This document shows positions 22,833-35,719 of a stretch of 64,000 bases of DNA, in pieces. The stretch spans positions 19,744,772 to 19,808,771 of the forward strand of contig NC_091944.1 of the NCBI RefSeq assembly GCF_041260155.1. The letters run 5' to 3'. Source of the DNA: Ptychodera flava (lineage: Eukaryota > Hemichordata > Enteropneusta > Ptychoderidae). A program made the position numbers and the translations under genes. The first letter of the stretch is position 1. The number at the start of each line of letters is the position of its first letter. The notes beneath the pieces were generated by a model, which saw only the letters and a list, made by a program, of their open reading frames with translations, ran no database searches and was not told the origin of the DNA.

Positions 22833-23575
22833 TTCATCTCTACCAATAATATAGTATGATATGTTTTCAGAATGGATATTAATGACTCTTTACCAGTCCA
22901 GGACCAAACCACCATATAATGTTTTGAAATGTAATGGTTGTGTGGGGCATTGTATGAGCAAATATTTACTTTTAATTTCATGAATATACATTCCGGTAAA
23001 AAATTCAACCTAAAAGCGGTGATGTGCCATTGATGAGACATGTTACTGTACCAAAATTTTTCTGGCGCCTCAAAGTTTTACACTTTTCTGGTCTGCTTTG
23101 TGTGTGGACATAATTTGAATCCTGTGAAATAATATGTAATATTATCGTTAATTTCCCCCATAGAATGAACAAGGAGTATGGCTCACATTTTCAGTTTCAA
23201 CTATCGGTAAAAATTAGGCACATTTATTGATCTCTAAGCCCCAAACTTGTCACATTAGTGTGATCTGTGATTTTATTCTTTATTTAAAAAGGATTCGTGA
23301 AAGATTCCTTCAGAAAATTCAATGTGGAGGCACATCTACCTAACTTCATAGTGGATAGTGTATACTATGTGGTGGTGTATACATAGACTTGCAGCCTGCA
23401 AATGAATGTTGCTGAAACCATGCATGTGTGAGAAAATTATATAATATATTATATATTAAGGTTGGTCTCACACACAGGGACACTTTCACTCTGTGTTTTT
23501 GCGGAAAGTCTTTGAAGACGAGCCAATGGTGTTGGAACCCCAGTACCATTTCTGTTGTCTGTCAGTAGGACTGCA
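22833..23575. other. No gene seen
   Basis: AT-rich spacer between two repeat elements, with no recognisable coding or RNA feature on either strand. Confidence 0.45.
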
Positions 23576-25470
23576 TTAAAGGTATACTGTCACCTGTTCC
23601 AATCTTGCCACAGTTACCACGTCCATGGCCAGAAGTCGGGATTTTTTCATTTTAGACATTTTTACATTTTAGTAGTGCATGTTTGACATGTTAGGTCGGA
23701 ACTAACGTGACCAAAAAAGCCAATCGTGCAAACCTATCGTGTATCGTGCACGCCTAACGTGTACGGACCTAACGTGTCTAAAATGTCTAACGTGCATGTC
23801 ATTTTAGGTTTTCATCATGAGTCAAAATCTATCATGCCAATCGTGCAAACCTATCGTGTATGGTGCAAACCTAACGTGTACGGACCTAACGTGTCTAAAA
23901 TGTCTAACGTGTATATCATGACTGTACTATTCAACTTATCTGGAGACCCTAAATGACATACATGTTAGACATTTTAGACACGTTAGATACGTACTCGTTA
24001 GGTATATGTACGATACACGATAAGTTTGCACGATTGGCATGATAGACTTTGACTCGTGGACAACCTAAAATAACAAAGACGTTAGACATTTTAGACACGT
24101 TAGCTCCGTAAATCTTAGGTCGGCACGTTATACGATATGTCTCTAACTCTATCATGCCAATCGTGCAAACCTATCTTGTATCGTGCAGACCTAACCTGTA
24201 CGGACCTAACGTGTCTAAAATGTCTAACGTGTATGTCATTTTAGGTTTTCATCATGAGTCAAAATCTATCATGCCAATCGTGCAAACCTATCGTGTATCA
24301 TGCAAACCTAACGTGTACGGACCTAACATGTCTAAAATGTCTAACGTGTAGGCCTATGTCATTTTAGGTTTTCATCATGAGTCAAAATCTATCATGCAAA
24401 TCGTGCAAACCTATCGTGTATCGTGCAAACCTAACGTGTACGGACCTAACGTGTCTAAAATGTCTAACGTGCATGTCATTTTAGGTTTTCATCATGAGTC
24501 AAAATCTATCATGCCAATCGTGCAAACCTATCGTGTATCGTGCAAACCTAACGAGTACGGACCTAACGTGTCTAAAATGTCTAACGTGCATGTCATTTTA
24601 GGTTTTCATCATGAGTCAAAATCTATCATGCCAATCGTGCAAACCTATCGTGTATGGTGCAAACCTAACGTGTACGGACCTAACGTGTCTAAAATGTCTA
24701 ACGTGAATGTCATTTTAGGTTCTCAACATGAGTCAAAATCTATCATGCCAATCGTGCAAACCTATCGTGTATCGTGCAAACCTAACGTGTACGGACCTAA
24801 CGTGTCTAAAATGTCTAACGTGCATGTCATTTTAGGTTCTCCACATGAGTCAAAATCTATCATGCCAATCGTGCAAACATATCGTGTATCGTGGAAACCT
24901 AACGTGTACGGACCTAACGTGTCTAAAATGTCTAACGTGTATGTCATTTTAGGTTCTCCACATGACTCCAATTTCTATCATGCCAATCGTGCAAACCTAT
25001 CGTGTATCGTGCAAACCTAACGTGTACGGACCTAACGTGTCTAAAATGTCTAACGTGTATGTCATTTTAGGTTCTCCACATGACTCCAATTTCTATCATG
25101 CCAATCATGCAAACCTATCGTGTATGGTGCAAACCCAACGTGTACGGACCTAACGTGTCTAAAATGTCTAACGTGCAGACTTTTACAGTGTTTAGTCATG
25201 CACGTTTGCCTTACACGTTTGGGTTCTATAATGTACAATGGCATACAACTCCCCATAGCACGATAGCTTCAACAATGTGAAACGTGCATTTTACCATCTA
25301 CTGGCCATAGCTCAGTTACCATGGAAAGAGAAAATCTAACCAATCACAGATTTTAAGCGGATGGCCGCTCTTTAAAAACAGCACCCTCACATGGGCATTT
25401 TGAATACCAAGGAACGCCCTTTTGACCATATATGGTCATTATTTAGATTACAGGTGACTGTATACCTTAT
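23576..25470. mobile_element. 1.9-kb TTAA MITE carrying a minisatellite
   Basis: The left edge is TTAAAGGTATACTGTCACCTG (23576). The right edge is CAGGTGACTGTATACCTTAT (ending 25470), its complement with the last TTAA worn to TTAT. The right 200 bases match, in inverse, the small MITE at 51364-51552, including AACCAATCACAGATTTTAAG. That small copy lacks the minisatellite, so the array expanded inside a MITE. Confidence 0.85.
23690..25190. repeat. 117-bp minisatellite, about 13 units, with an inverted block
   Basis: Units carry CCTATCGTGTATCGTGC, CCTAACGTGTACGGACC and TAACGTGTCTAAAATGTC. They are forward at 23690-23930, inverted at 23950-24130 and forward again from 24140 to 25190. Within a unit, CCTA(A/T)CGTG recurs three to four times, so the 117-bp unit is built from a shorter word. 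Because 117 is 39 codons, one frame stays open for 208 residues (24394-25020); I regard this as a by-product of the period. Confidence 0.92.
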
Positions 25471-27650
25471 GAAAAGGGGAACCTCAGTAACATTTACCAG
25501 AGTACACTTTGTCAATACTATTCCGAACAACTGAGGCATATTCTAGCTCGGTTCTGACATAAGCTTTGTAAACCATGAGCAACGCACAGACAGGCATCCC
25601 TTTTCCAAATCATTTAACATGCAAAGTAATCCTTGAACATGGAAATGATTTGGGTTGTGTAAAAGGTAACCTCTGAATCAATATTGAGATTAATTTTGAT
25701 TATTTCATCAGCTTTTGCAGGGTGCTTACATGAATGAAACACTGCTATTAATTATTGAAGGTTGCAATTTGTCATTGATTCAACATAGTACTATGGTTAT
25801 GCACACAGTCTGTATGTACGGTAGTCCACAGGCCAGCGTAATTGGCAAGCCCAAAATACAACACACCATTAGATTGGCAAAAAAGTTCAGTTAAGATTCC
25901 TGTCTACTGTTTGAGCCCTCCGTAGCCCTTTAGCTAAATTATTGCCGTTTCAACTACGACCCCGTCGCTTTTAGTCTCATCAAGTGAGTGATATCTTCGA
26001 TCTATGGGATTCAACTTCTTCACCAGTCTTACACAACTTCAAACTCTGTGACTCGGATGATGTGAAGAACAGCCAAGCTACAGCAGTGTTCAAGTAAAGC
26101 AATCAAAGCTGTTTGTGCAAAAAAATGTTAATGTGCAGTTTTTCAGTGGATGGGAAAATGTAAAAACTAATCAGAAATTTTCACTGTGTGCAGGGAAGAA
26201 ATTCTAGTTTTTACACTGGACAGGGAGAAATTTTCTAGTAGTGTATACCTGAAGATAGGTAGAGGGAGGGGAATGCTTTGGTTGATAGAACCTTAGGGAA
26301 GAGAGTGGTGTCAGTGCTGGGGAAAGGGCAGTGTGGAGCTTGAACTGTTGTTGTGGGGAGTAGAGAGAGAGAGAGAGCAGGCCATAGATACTGGAGGGCA
26401 GTGGGTATTATAATTCAGTTTAAGGGCACTTTGCATGTGCTGGTGGGAGGGCAGTTACAAAGGGCTTCAAATATGGCTGGTGGCTGGAGGAAACGCGATT
26501 GAAATTTTTTTTTTTCAGATCCCCCTTAATCCCAACAAAAAGATTTCAAATTCCTCCAGCTATACAAAATTTTTCACGCTCCCTCCAAATCATATAGCGA
26601 AATATTTATTAGGGATGTATGCGCACAAAAAATATACATATATTGTGCAGTTCTGCGTGCAGATGTTTGACACTACCTTATATGACGCATACAGTAGTGG
26701 TTATAGAAATGTTGTCAGCAGTTTGTAGAGCCATATTCTTAAGGAAAGTTTCTAAATTGAAGGCAGATTCTTAAATTGATTCATTTTTAAATGATTCAGT
26801 CAACTTTTTTGGATTAGTCTATGTTGACTTGATTTTGACACTGGTCTAGGCAGTGGAACACCCTTAAGAGTGCTCGAAATGATGATCATGAGAGAGTATG
26901 CAAATTGTGAATTTCTGGCTACGTTTTGCCAGCGGCGAAAAACAGTATGTGACCTACTGGAAAAAATTTGTTACTTACAGAATTGGCAATACTGGAAGAT
27001 TGAAATTTTCTATCAAATAAAACTTATTTCTGAAATTTTGCGTCTAATTATGCCAAATTTGGTAAAAAATAAACACTTTTATTCACACATTTTTTTATTT
27101 TAAATGAAGAATCTTTACCATTCAACGTTTTATTTTTGTGATATTGTACAATGACAATGTCGCCATTTCATTCACTGCATGAACTTGAATGGCTTTTAAG
27201 TGATTTCCATGAAAAACAGTGACTTTAGGTTTGTAGAAAATCAAGCATGGTGACCCCATCTTTATCAACTGCATTCTTGTTCAACTCCCTATGGCATGTT
27301 TCACTGTCCAATAGTAACACAGCCTGTCTTTGTGTATTGTGAATTTGTATGATTGACAAATGACTTTCAGTCTGGACTGTAATTCACAGGTTTTGTTGAC
27401 AAACTGAATATGGTATGTTTCAGCATACATATTTTCAGGTCCCCTTTATACACGACCTTCAACTCCCCCTTGCCTCTACCAACCCTAGAATTATCAAATC
27501 TCCCCTGAATTCCTTCAGCCCCCCTCCTCACCAGTATTTGTGAATGCACCCTAGGGACTTTCCCCACCCCAATGCTTGTGCAAGGTCTAGGTCCATGCTG
27601 GAAATTCCCGCCTTTGCTAACAATCTAGCTGCAGCTGCAGCAAACCGGAT
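25471..27650. other. No gene seen
   Basis: AT-rich DNA with a short GA run at 26365-26379 and G-rich stretches around 26230-26470. No splice-consistent coding segment was found. The last part probably grades into the CREBL2 upstream region. Confidence 0.45.
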
Positions 27651-27659
27651 TTACTAGCT

Positions 27660-27876
27660 GGCGCAATCGCGCAAATTTGCATCGATGTGATTGGCCAGAA
27701 ACTTTGCATAAATTATGGCTACCCAATGGCAACCAGGATATTGTACTATTGATCACATGACTGTCAGATGACCATTATATCATGTTTGTTTTTATTTTGG
27801 TTCGAGAGCAGTGACATTGCAGAAGTTGGCGAAAGTTTTCCCGTAAAATCGCGTATTTCCTCTATTTCAACGATAA
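27660..27876 (+). promoter_or_regulatory. Possible CREBL2 promoter and 5' UTR
   Basis: An inverted CCAAT box (GATTGGCC) at about 27689-27696 and a direct CCAAT at about 27722 lie roughly 155-190 bases before the CREBL2 ATG. No clear TATA box is seen at a fixed distance. A TAA codon directly precedes the ATG in frame, which marks the translation start. Confidence 0.4.
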
Positions 27877-30489
27877 ATGAGCAGCCTCCAAGAAGGCACG
27901 ACATTCATTTTCTCTGAAGCTGGCGTCATGAAGGGTGACTCGCCAAACATGAGGCGAAAAGACGAAAACAAAGTGAAGGTAAGCTGGTAGTTTCTCGGTG
28001 CCGTGTATGGTACAGTTTGTGTCCGAAGGTCACTTCGCTATGGTTTCGAGAAAATTCTATGCAAGTCGTAACATTTCAGCGAAATAATATCTGTTTCCGG
28101 ACCACAATGACTTGTAGTTGCATCTTCCTCCGAAGTTTCCCGATTTTACAGCGAAACAGTGAGTCAGTGGTCGTCATGCAGTGTCAAAATTCCGTACCCG
28201 TAGCGATTGCGAAATCGATGGTTCGCCATCTTTGTTTACAATCAAAAATTATGCTCGAGGTCGTTGACACGGCATTGTTCTGTGCGATTCTGTGTATCAA
28301 CAAGGAAGTTGTACTGTAACCAACGCGCTGGCAGGTTTCACAAGTGCTTTCTGTATTCAAAGTATATTTCTCGCCACGTTATTTTGATCATGTTTAACTG
28401 TTCGTAGATTATTCTTTATCATTTTCATGAAATTTTACAAATAATTTTAATTAAGTGGTTCCCCATGGAATCCGAATCCGGTTGAGCTCAGAGCAAGTTC
28501 CTGGTTTCTGAACTGAAAGTGACACAGGTGACAACGGGAAGCCAGAATGTACACAGCAATCACTACCAACAAACATAATGCCCTGGTCGTCCTTGCGAAC
28601 AGGGTACATGGTATTTTTCATGCATACCACAAACACCTGTTCTTATAGCGCTGATCGCAAATGACGTCACTGTTCTCTCTCATTATTATGCACAAATAAA
28701 CATTTGTCCGCATTTACTACATAAATGACGAAAATAAAATCTGCGAGTGTTAGAATGGCTATCTAGCGTCACACTTATTCGTATGCATTGATGACTGAGA
28801 CTTTACTAGCTGCAATAACAGCCGCGCATACAACGACAAAATTTGTCTGGATTTCAGCATATTTGTCCGAAAGTCGCACTCGTGCTGCTATATTTAGTAA
28901 CAAACCTGAAATCGCGATTAACGCTATTGCTTTTGCGGCAACATTCAAAATTTTTCTCAATGTTTATGTTTCTTTCACCAAACCCTCTACCAAGGCAAGC
29001 AAATCCCCCCCTTTCCTAACCCCAACCCTAAGATAAAAGATACTTCAAGCAAGTGTCACTGTACACCAAAATATAAAAAAGTTACATTTTTATAACACTG
29101 CTTGCTGATGTTTGTAGCTACTAGAGTTTTTTATATGGAACACTAAATTTCTTGTACAGAGAGTCTCCAGCAAGGCAAAGAAGCCAGGTACAGGCAGGAG
29201 AGGGAGAAAGCCATCAAAGATAGATCAGAAAGCCAAACTTGAAAGAAGTCGACAGAGTGCAAGAGAGTGTCGGGCTAGAAAGAAACTCAGATACCAGAAC
29301 CTGGAAAAAATGGTTGGACAGAGAGAGAGAGAAATCAGCAAGCTCAGAGAGGAATTGGAAACAGTAAGTTTGTATTCTGCCAACGGATGACTCTTTTTGA
29401 GGTAGTATGCGCCTTGAAAGTGAAAGACTGACACTTTTGCTCAAATTTTCCTTAATGAATCTTCCAACCACTCTCTTTCAAAGTCAAGAATAAAAATTGG
29501 GTTTCACTGTGCAAATTTTGGTACTTAGAGAAAAACAAATAACCCAGGATTTACTGAAATTCAAAATGCCGCCGCCCCTGTGTTAACTCTATGGAGAAAA
29601 ATAAAATTTTCGAATTTCGAAAAACTAGGCCAGTGAAAAATTTTCTTACACCAAGAGCTTTAAAATGAACCCCCACAAGTGGTAGATGAGAAAAGAAATG
29701 TAATTGTTTGAGAGTCAGAATATCTGTCCCCGAGGCATGTTCAACGTTTACATCAGTTGACTAATGTTGCATGCATAATAGGGTAGTCTGGAGTTGAAGG
29801 TAGGGGTTAAGTATGTGTAGCATGAACATTTTGGCAAATAGAAGACTCTGTTTTTGCCTAGGTTTTAGAACATTGGTGAATCACTCTGGAACTACAGTAA
29901 CATTTCTGCAGCCTTCAATTGTCACTGATAGACCAAGGGGAAACCCTGTAAAATAACTTTGAAACCCCAGTAAAATTTATCTGCTTACACCCTTAACAGA
30001 ATCACTGAGAAGATGTCGCGAAAGTCTAAGAAGTTAAAGTTAGGCTGTTATCTAATGTATAAATACATTATCATACAAAAGTTTTGGCCTTCAATCAAAG
30101 TCTTATATGTTACATAAGACATGAAGGATGTATTCCAGCAGTTTTCTAAAACTGTACAGAATATATCCCAAGGAAAAGGGCATACTTTATATCGTTTTAA
30201 TTAATATGATAGCAGATTATAGAAATTGATTTGCCTCAATTTTCAGTAGAAATATCGCATAATAGGTGCTATTGCTGAATATTTTATAAAAACTCCTACC
30301 ATCATTTCTTTTCCGCAGTACAAAAAGTGGTGTCAGTTGATAGATGAAGGGATTCTACCACCGGAAATAAAGAACATACTCAGACTGGCAGCAGCCACTG
30401 GGCACGGAAACAAGCATCTGTCAACTTGTGACGGAAATGGAATGAACGACACTGCAAAAACACAGATTCCAAAACAAAAACTGCGTTAG
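27877..30489 (+). CDS. CREBL2: CREB-like protein 2 (CREBL2), bZIP factor, three exons
   Basis: Exons 27877-27978, 29160-29363 and 30319-30489 join in phase 0 to give 158 residues (human 120). In mammals CREBL2 is a small nuclear bZIP protein that works with CREB. The start is fixed by an in-frame TAA immediately before the ATG. Exon 2 encodes GRRGRKPSKID and the basic region LERSRQSARECRARKKLRYQ (about residues 61-80), nearly identical to the human one. A short, weak zipper (L82, L96, L100) follows. Exon 3 encodes YKKWCQLIDEGILPPEIKNIL, again matching the family, then a divergent tail. The first 34 residues are longer than and unlike the vertebrate N-terminus. Intron 2 contains a MITE at 29399. 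AATAAA at 31230-31235 is a candidate 3' end. Confidence 0.95.
29399..29746 (+). mobile_element. GGTAG..GCGCCTC MITE, copy 2
   Basis: Starts GAGGTAGTATGCGCCTTGAAAG and ends GAGGCATGTTCAAC. It matches copy 1 at 15363 over its length in the same orientation. It lies in CREBL2 intron 2, 35 bases after the donor. Confidence 0.8.
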
Positions 30490-31240
30490 ACAAGCAGAAG
30501 CTGTAGTATTTGTGACACTCATAATTTGTATCTATGTACGGTTCTGCTTGCCGTGTGATACATGCTATGACCAGGTTGCCGTTTACAAGTAGGGAGAATT
30601 TTGTCTCCGTTAAAAGCAACTGGCGATCGTATTTGCATTTACATCTTGTGTGAAGTGAAGTACCATCCTGTTCCAGTGCTAGGGTCATTGCATCAGAGCC
30701 AGCGGTAATTCTCAATCTAGTGCGGGCTCTGAGTCTGAAAATGCGATAAACTAGTTAAATTCATCCATGCTAGCAATGATTGTTCTGCACTTCATTCATC
30801 ATCTTTTGCTGTCGTCTTCATCATCTGAGTGTTTCTATGAGATGACAAATTTGAAGATATATAAGTATACAAAGTGGAAAAAAATCCAGAGTGACTATCA
30901 TCGGAAACTTGCACCGAAAAAAAAGTTCAAGATATAAGGACTGATTCAACCACTTTACATCGAACAGGCATGGCTAGGCCAACAGTGACATCCCTTTTAT
31001 GTCACTTTGGCTCATGAAGAGAAGAACTTGTTGCGATGAAAAATCTTCAAAAAATGACAACGGGAACAAGCGTAATCACTTCATGGGAGTGCAATTATTT
31101 TAGCAGACGTTTCCTTATTATCTTCATAAAAACGTTAAATGAAAAAAACCAAAAAAACCTTAGAAATTGTACTGGAAAAAACAGAACTTTACAAGAATAA
31201 GAAGAATGGAGAGGTTATATTATGTGGAGAATAAAGATTC
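30490..31240 (+). other. Probable CREBL2 3' UTR
   Basis: Non-coding sequence after the CREBL2 stop, with AATAAA at 31230-31235. The long minus-strand frame at 30380-30715 is antisense to exon 3 and the UTR and has no recognisable content. Confidence 0.45.
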
Positions 31241-34122
31241 AGCTGGGACTGAAATCTGACAACTGAAATAGTGCACAGTATATCTTGCCAAATGTGAAGC
31301 ACAAATTACTGTATATAACGTATATGCGGGTCTGAAAGTCAACAAATCTTCTTTTCATGTCGACCTTTTTCTTTCACTGGACGTCTTATATAGCCAACCT
31401 TAGAACTCTGAAAAAAGAAATTTGATTTATTTTTTCCAATACACTGCCATGTGTAGAGAGAAATGGCTAATTCTTTGATTCATATGTTATCACTTTATAA
31501 TCTCAGTAACATTCTTACCGTAAAGAAATTTACATGTTTGACATGTATAAAATAGATTTATCGTCATATTCATTTACAAATCTAAGCAAGCATCAAATGA
31601 GACCACGTTGATATTCCGCTTATGTAACTTGTTTCAAATCGAAAGAAGAGAGCGTATCTGAAATTTCTTTCCTCTTTTTTCAATTATTTTTTATCAAAAA
31701 TTTACCGCTCCCAGCTGAATTGGAATTCAGGTATATGCTATACGTGTCAAGGCTAATGTATACTGTATATGTGTTTTTGTGGCTGTGGCAGTTTGTTCGT
31801 TTTGCGTTTTCTCCAGTGATCAATACCATTGTACATTTTTTGTGACCTTTTCCATGCGGAAACAATGTGTTTAGAGTTTACTGTGCTATTTGACTGAAAT
31901 CAGGTTATATATAATTAACATTTGACAGACTAGGGAGAAATTAGCAGAGAAAAAAACTATACATGTACATATGTATCATTTATTATTTCATTGTTATATG
32001 CCTTTAAAATAGTCTGATATATCTGCTGTTTGGAAAGTGGAGTGAATTTACATTTTTTCTCTGAAATTGATACTTTAATATTTATTTAATACACAGAGTT
32101 TGAGATTTTATGTATTTATGTCTATACTGGAATAGGTTGACTATATCGTAGATTGGTAGAATGAAAGTGGGACATTCCAAAGGTTGTAGGCTTTCACAAG
32201 TTACAAAATTCTATCAACCTAGTATTACTTCCGTAATAACACATCCTTTGTGATTATTGTTGTATTTTATTTCATTCCATGCATCGCCACACTCCCTCTC
32301 CCTCTTGAGCCCGGCAAACGTTTAAGGATGGTAACACCAGTATTCGTGAGAAGAATTCCAGATTTCTGACCTCTGGTACTACTTCATTTAAATATGCATA
32401 TGAATATTTTTGCATAAATTTAAATATCCAAAATGATAACATCTGAGACATGATGCCCATCCAGTCATCTGATGTGGCAGCCATCACAGTTCCCCAATTT
32501 TTATAATTACATTGATCACAATATTAATAATATAGTTGATTGCAAATGTCGAAAATAAGACAAAAATCTCAATAATGCAATATACATATCCCAGCTGTCA
32601 GCTCATTAAAGGTTTGAAAATGACAGGACTTTTGCATGCAATATGCTTTTGTAAGCTGCAGTACATACAATAATTTTGTTTATTTTTAAGTTATTCTGTA
32701 CTTAGTTGGCGATTTTCGAATTGTTTCCTAGAATTACATGATACTTTCCATTGTGTCTAGTGGAAATACTGCCTGATGGATGAGGAAAGTGAAAGGCGAC
32801 GCTGTGCCAGGTCAATCTGTACAACCGGTGTGATTTGGCGTAAATACACATCTTCTGTAACCCTTTCACCACCATGGTTTGGCCCAAACCCATTGTAATC
32901 AATGGTGTGTGTGAACAGGTTAAGCATGTAGGACAGATTTAACTCATGCTCTGACAAAACACTGCATCATGTCATTCTCCACTGTACAGAGTTCAGTTTT
33001 GTTTGCTTTCATTAATCAAGATTTGTTGATTACTGATTTTTATTTTGTTAATTACTTTATCAACTTGCATGTCAAGATAGCAAACATTTATGTAAAACAT
33101 TCTCTAAATGAACCCACTTCACTCCCTCCCCCCTCTCCCAGAATATAAGGTCCAACATTCCTATCAATAATTCAAGGATTGGACCTTGTTAAGTGGGATG
33201 GAAAGGTGAGAGGTCATCACGTTGCTCTGATGGTGAAATACCTGTATTGTATTAGGTATGCATTTTATGTAAACTTCAATTTCTTCCTGTCACTGATATT
33301 TACATACAATGTACATTACTCCTATGCAACACACTCTATAAACACATCAAGATGGTTGACTAAATAAAAGGATACAATAAAGAGATGAACAATGTATGTG
33401 ACTTTTATTTTTTTCAATACAAAGATATGCCTGTCCTGTATAATTTTTAATTTGAATGTCATCCACATGTAATAAAGTTTTATAATAGTGAAGCTTACAC
33501 ACACAGAATCAAAGAGTTGTCGTGCTTATATAAGACTACGTCACTTACACAGTAATGCTGCACAAAAGAATATTATGTTTTTTCATTTTGTCCAGTGCCC
33601 TGTCTCATGGCTTGATAGGCAAACAGAAAATTGGCAGTTATCAGTGACAGTGTGCTGTGACAGTATACCATGAATATCCCAGATTGTGAAAAAATCTCAG
33701 TATTTTTTCCCAATTTTGCAGATTTTGGAGGGACTTTCTAAACCATCCCTGTACAGTGCTGTTCATGCAATGGAAGAACACTGATTAGATCCATAGTTAT
33801 CGAGCGCAGGAGTGCCCAGAAACTAACAGGTGCAGCGGGTGTGTCCCACAAAGTGGACATGGTTTGACCTCTGACCTCTCCTGTCATGCAACATGGTTCT
33901 GTGTTAGTCATGTCAACTCTTTCAGATCCTGCAATCTGTAGAACTCCCTATCAAAGCATTTCAGGTATAGATAGCACTTAGAACATAGTCCCAAAGTTGT
34001 TCCAGGATCACCTCCTAAATTGAATATTGCTGATATTACAGAGAGTATGCTGTTAATTACAATAATCAGTATATAGATTATCAAAAACAGAAATTCCAAT
34101 ACAGCTTTGAGATTTTCATATA
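31241..34122. other. No gene seen
   Basis: AT-rich spacer between CREBL2 and the minus-strand acyltransferase gene. Apart from the small MITE at 32857 I found no repeat array, coding exon or RNA gene. Confidence 0.45.
32857..32923. mobile_element. 67-bp mini-MITE related to 15306
   Basis: Starts GTAACCCTTTCACCACCATGG and ends GTGAACAGGTTAA. It shares the TTTCACCA(C/T)CATGGT core with 15306-15364. The right edge keeps TTAA and the left is GTAA. Confidence 0.5.
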
Positions 34123-34470
34123 CTAAGGTAGAATGCGCCTCGGGGGCAGATAGACTCTTAAATTTCAATTCTTTTCTGATCTACCACTCATGGGAGCTCA
34201 TTTTAAAGCTCTTGGAGAAAGAAAAACTCTGCCTAAGTTTTTCGAAAATCCAAAATTTAATTTTCCCATAGAGTTAAAACAGAAATGGCTGCCATTTTGA
34301 ATTTCAAATATCACAAAATGTTGGATAATTTGTTTCGCTAGTTCAGAACTTTGCACGGTGACCCCCCCCCCCCCCCAATTTTTTATTGTTGATTTGGTAA
34401 GAGAATGGTTGAAAGTTTCATTGAGGAAAGTTTGAGCAAAAGTTTAGGTCTTTCACTTTCGAGGTCCTCA
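34123..34470 (-). mobile_element. GGTAG..GCGCCTC MITE, copy 3 (inverted)
   Basis: Inverted relative to copies 1 and 2: the GAGGCGCATTCTACC-type end comes first at 34125. A C15-C16 tract interrupts it near 34363. The far end is degenerate (CACTTTCGAGG). Confidence 0.7.
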
Positions 34471-34479
34471 TGAGTTCAT

Positions 34480-34670
34480 AGATCCATCCAGTGTTAAAGC
34501 TATGGGGAATTTTTTGTTTTATTTTCACAAAACTATGAGTGTGAAAACTGTATTTACTTCAAGAGCTTCAAAATGAGCTTGCGTAAAAAGTAGATCAGAT
34601 CAGCAGATCAGTTATATTGTACAAATTTTTGAGTCGGAATATCTGTCTCAAAGGAAAGTAGAGTCTATTC
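34480..34670 (+). mobile_element. Partial GGTAG..GCGCCTC MITE
   Basis: Only the right half of the family is recognisable: AGAGCTTCAAAATGAGC, then GAGTCGGAATATCTGTCTC. It is more diverged than its neighbours, with a short AGATCAG repetition at 34594-34612. Confidence 0.55.
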
Positions 34671-34760
34671 ATTTAATTCCAAGATATCAATGAAGTAACT
34701 ATAGAAAATCTGAAACAATTGATGTTCTTCATCATAACTTTCTATCCGCAGTGAACAGCT

Positions 34761-35117
34761 TAAGGTCGTATGCACCTTGAAAGTGAGATTTAAACTTTTG
34801 TTCAAACTTTCCTTAATGGCAATTTCAACCTTTCTCTTACCTAATCAACTGAGAACAAAAATCAGGGTCATCGTGCAAATTTTGCACTAGAGAAACAACC
34901 TTAAACTTACCAATATTTCAAATTCAAAATGGCCGCCATCTCTGTGTTTACTCTACGGAGAAAAATTAAAATTTTTGATTTTCGAAAAAAACTAAGACGA
35001 TAAAAAGTTTTCTTTTTCCGAGAGCTTTAAAATGAACCCCCACAAGTGGTAGATCAGAAGAGCATTGTGAAAGTTTGAGAGTCCAAATATCTGTCCCCGA
35101 GGCTCATTCGACTTTAA
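34761..35117 (+). mobile_element. GGTAG..GCGCCTC MITE, copy 4, TTAA-flanked
   Basis: Starts TTAAGGTCGTATGCACC and ends GAGGCTCATTCGACTTTAA. This copy shows TTAA at both edges, which suggests that the whole family also inserts at TTAA. Internally it is close to copies 1 and 2. Confidence 0.75.
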
Positions 35118-35379
35118 GGTGAAACTCTATAGATTTACATACTTATCAATATAACATGGTTTAAACAACTAAGACACAATAAAGAAACAGACCTGTCAAG
35201 TCACCGTAGTGATCTGTGCAATTGATATTGATTCATTATGTAACTCTGGAAAAATACAGGTAATTTTTACGTTCTCTAAAAACCCTCAGGAATAGTATTC
35301 AAAATGGTCCATGTCCATGTGCTGTCCTTGAGATCAACAATTAGAATGTAAAATAGCGTGATTTATGAAGTAGCTTAGG

Positions 35380-35658
35380 TCAAAGGTAAACAACTTCTGG
35401 GCTGCTTTTGTCGTGATGACCTTTCTTGATCATCCGGAGGAGAGTCTTTTCTGCGGAAGACAGAGGAACTTCCACTCCCAGAGTTAAAACAACAGCTGAC
35501 ATGTAAGACAAACAAACAACGCCCAGGTAGAAATACACCTGTGTAAACAACAACGATAAAACAACAGGAAGAAGTTACAGACCAATGTTGTAAGTTCCTC
35601 ATGAAATATCTTTTATACCTATTTGAAGTGATGTATCACTGAGAAGCATACTCACACG

Positions 35659-35719
<61 letters not shown>

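Noticed and set aside
24394-25020. 208-codon open frame with a 39-residue repeat
   Set aside because: The minisatellite period is 117 bases, exactly 39 codons, so any stop-free unit gives a long frame. Neighbouring units lose the frame, and the inverted block yields a similar frame on the other strand.
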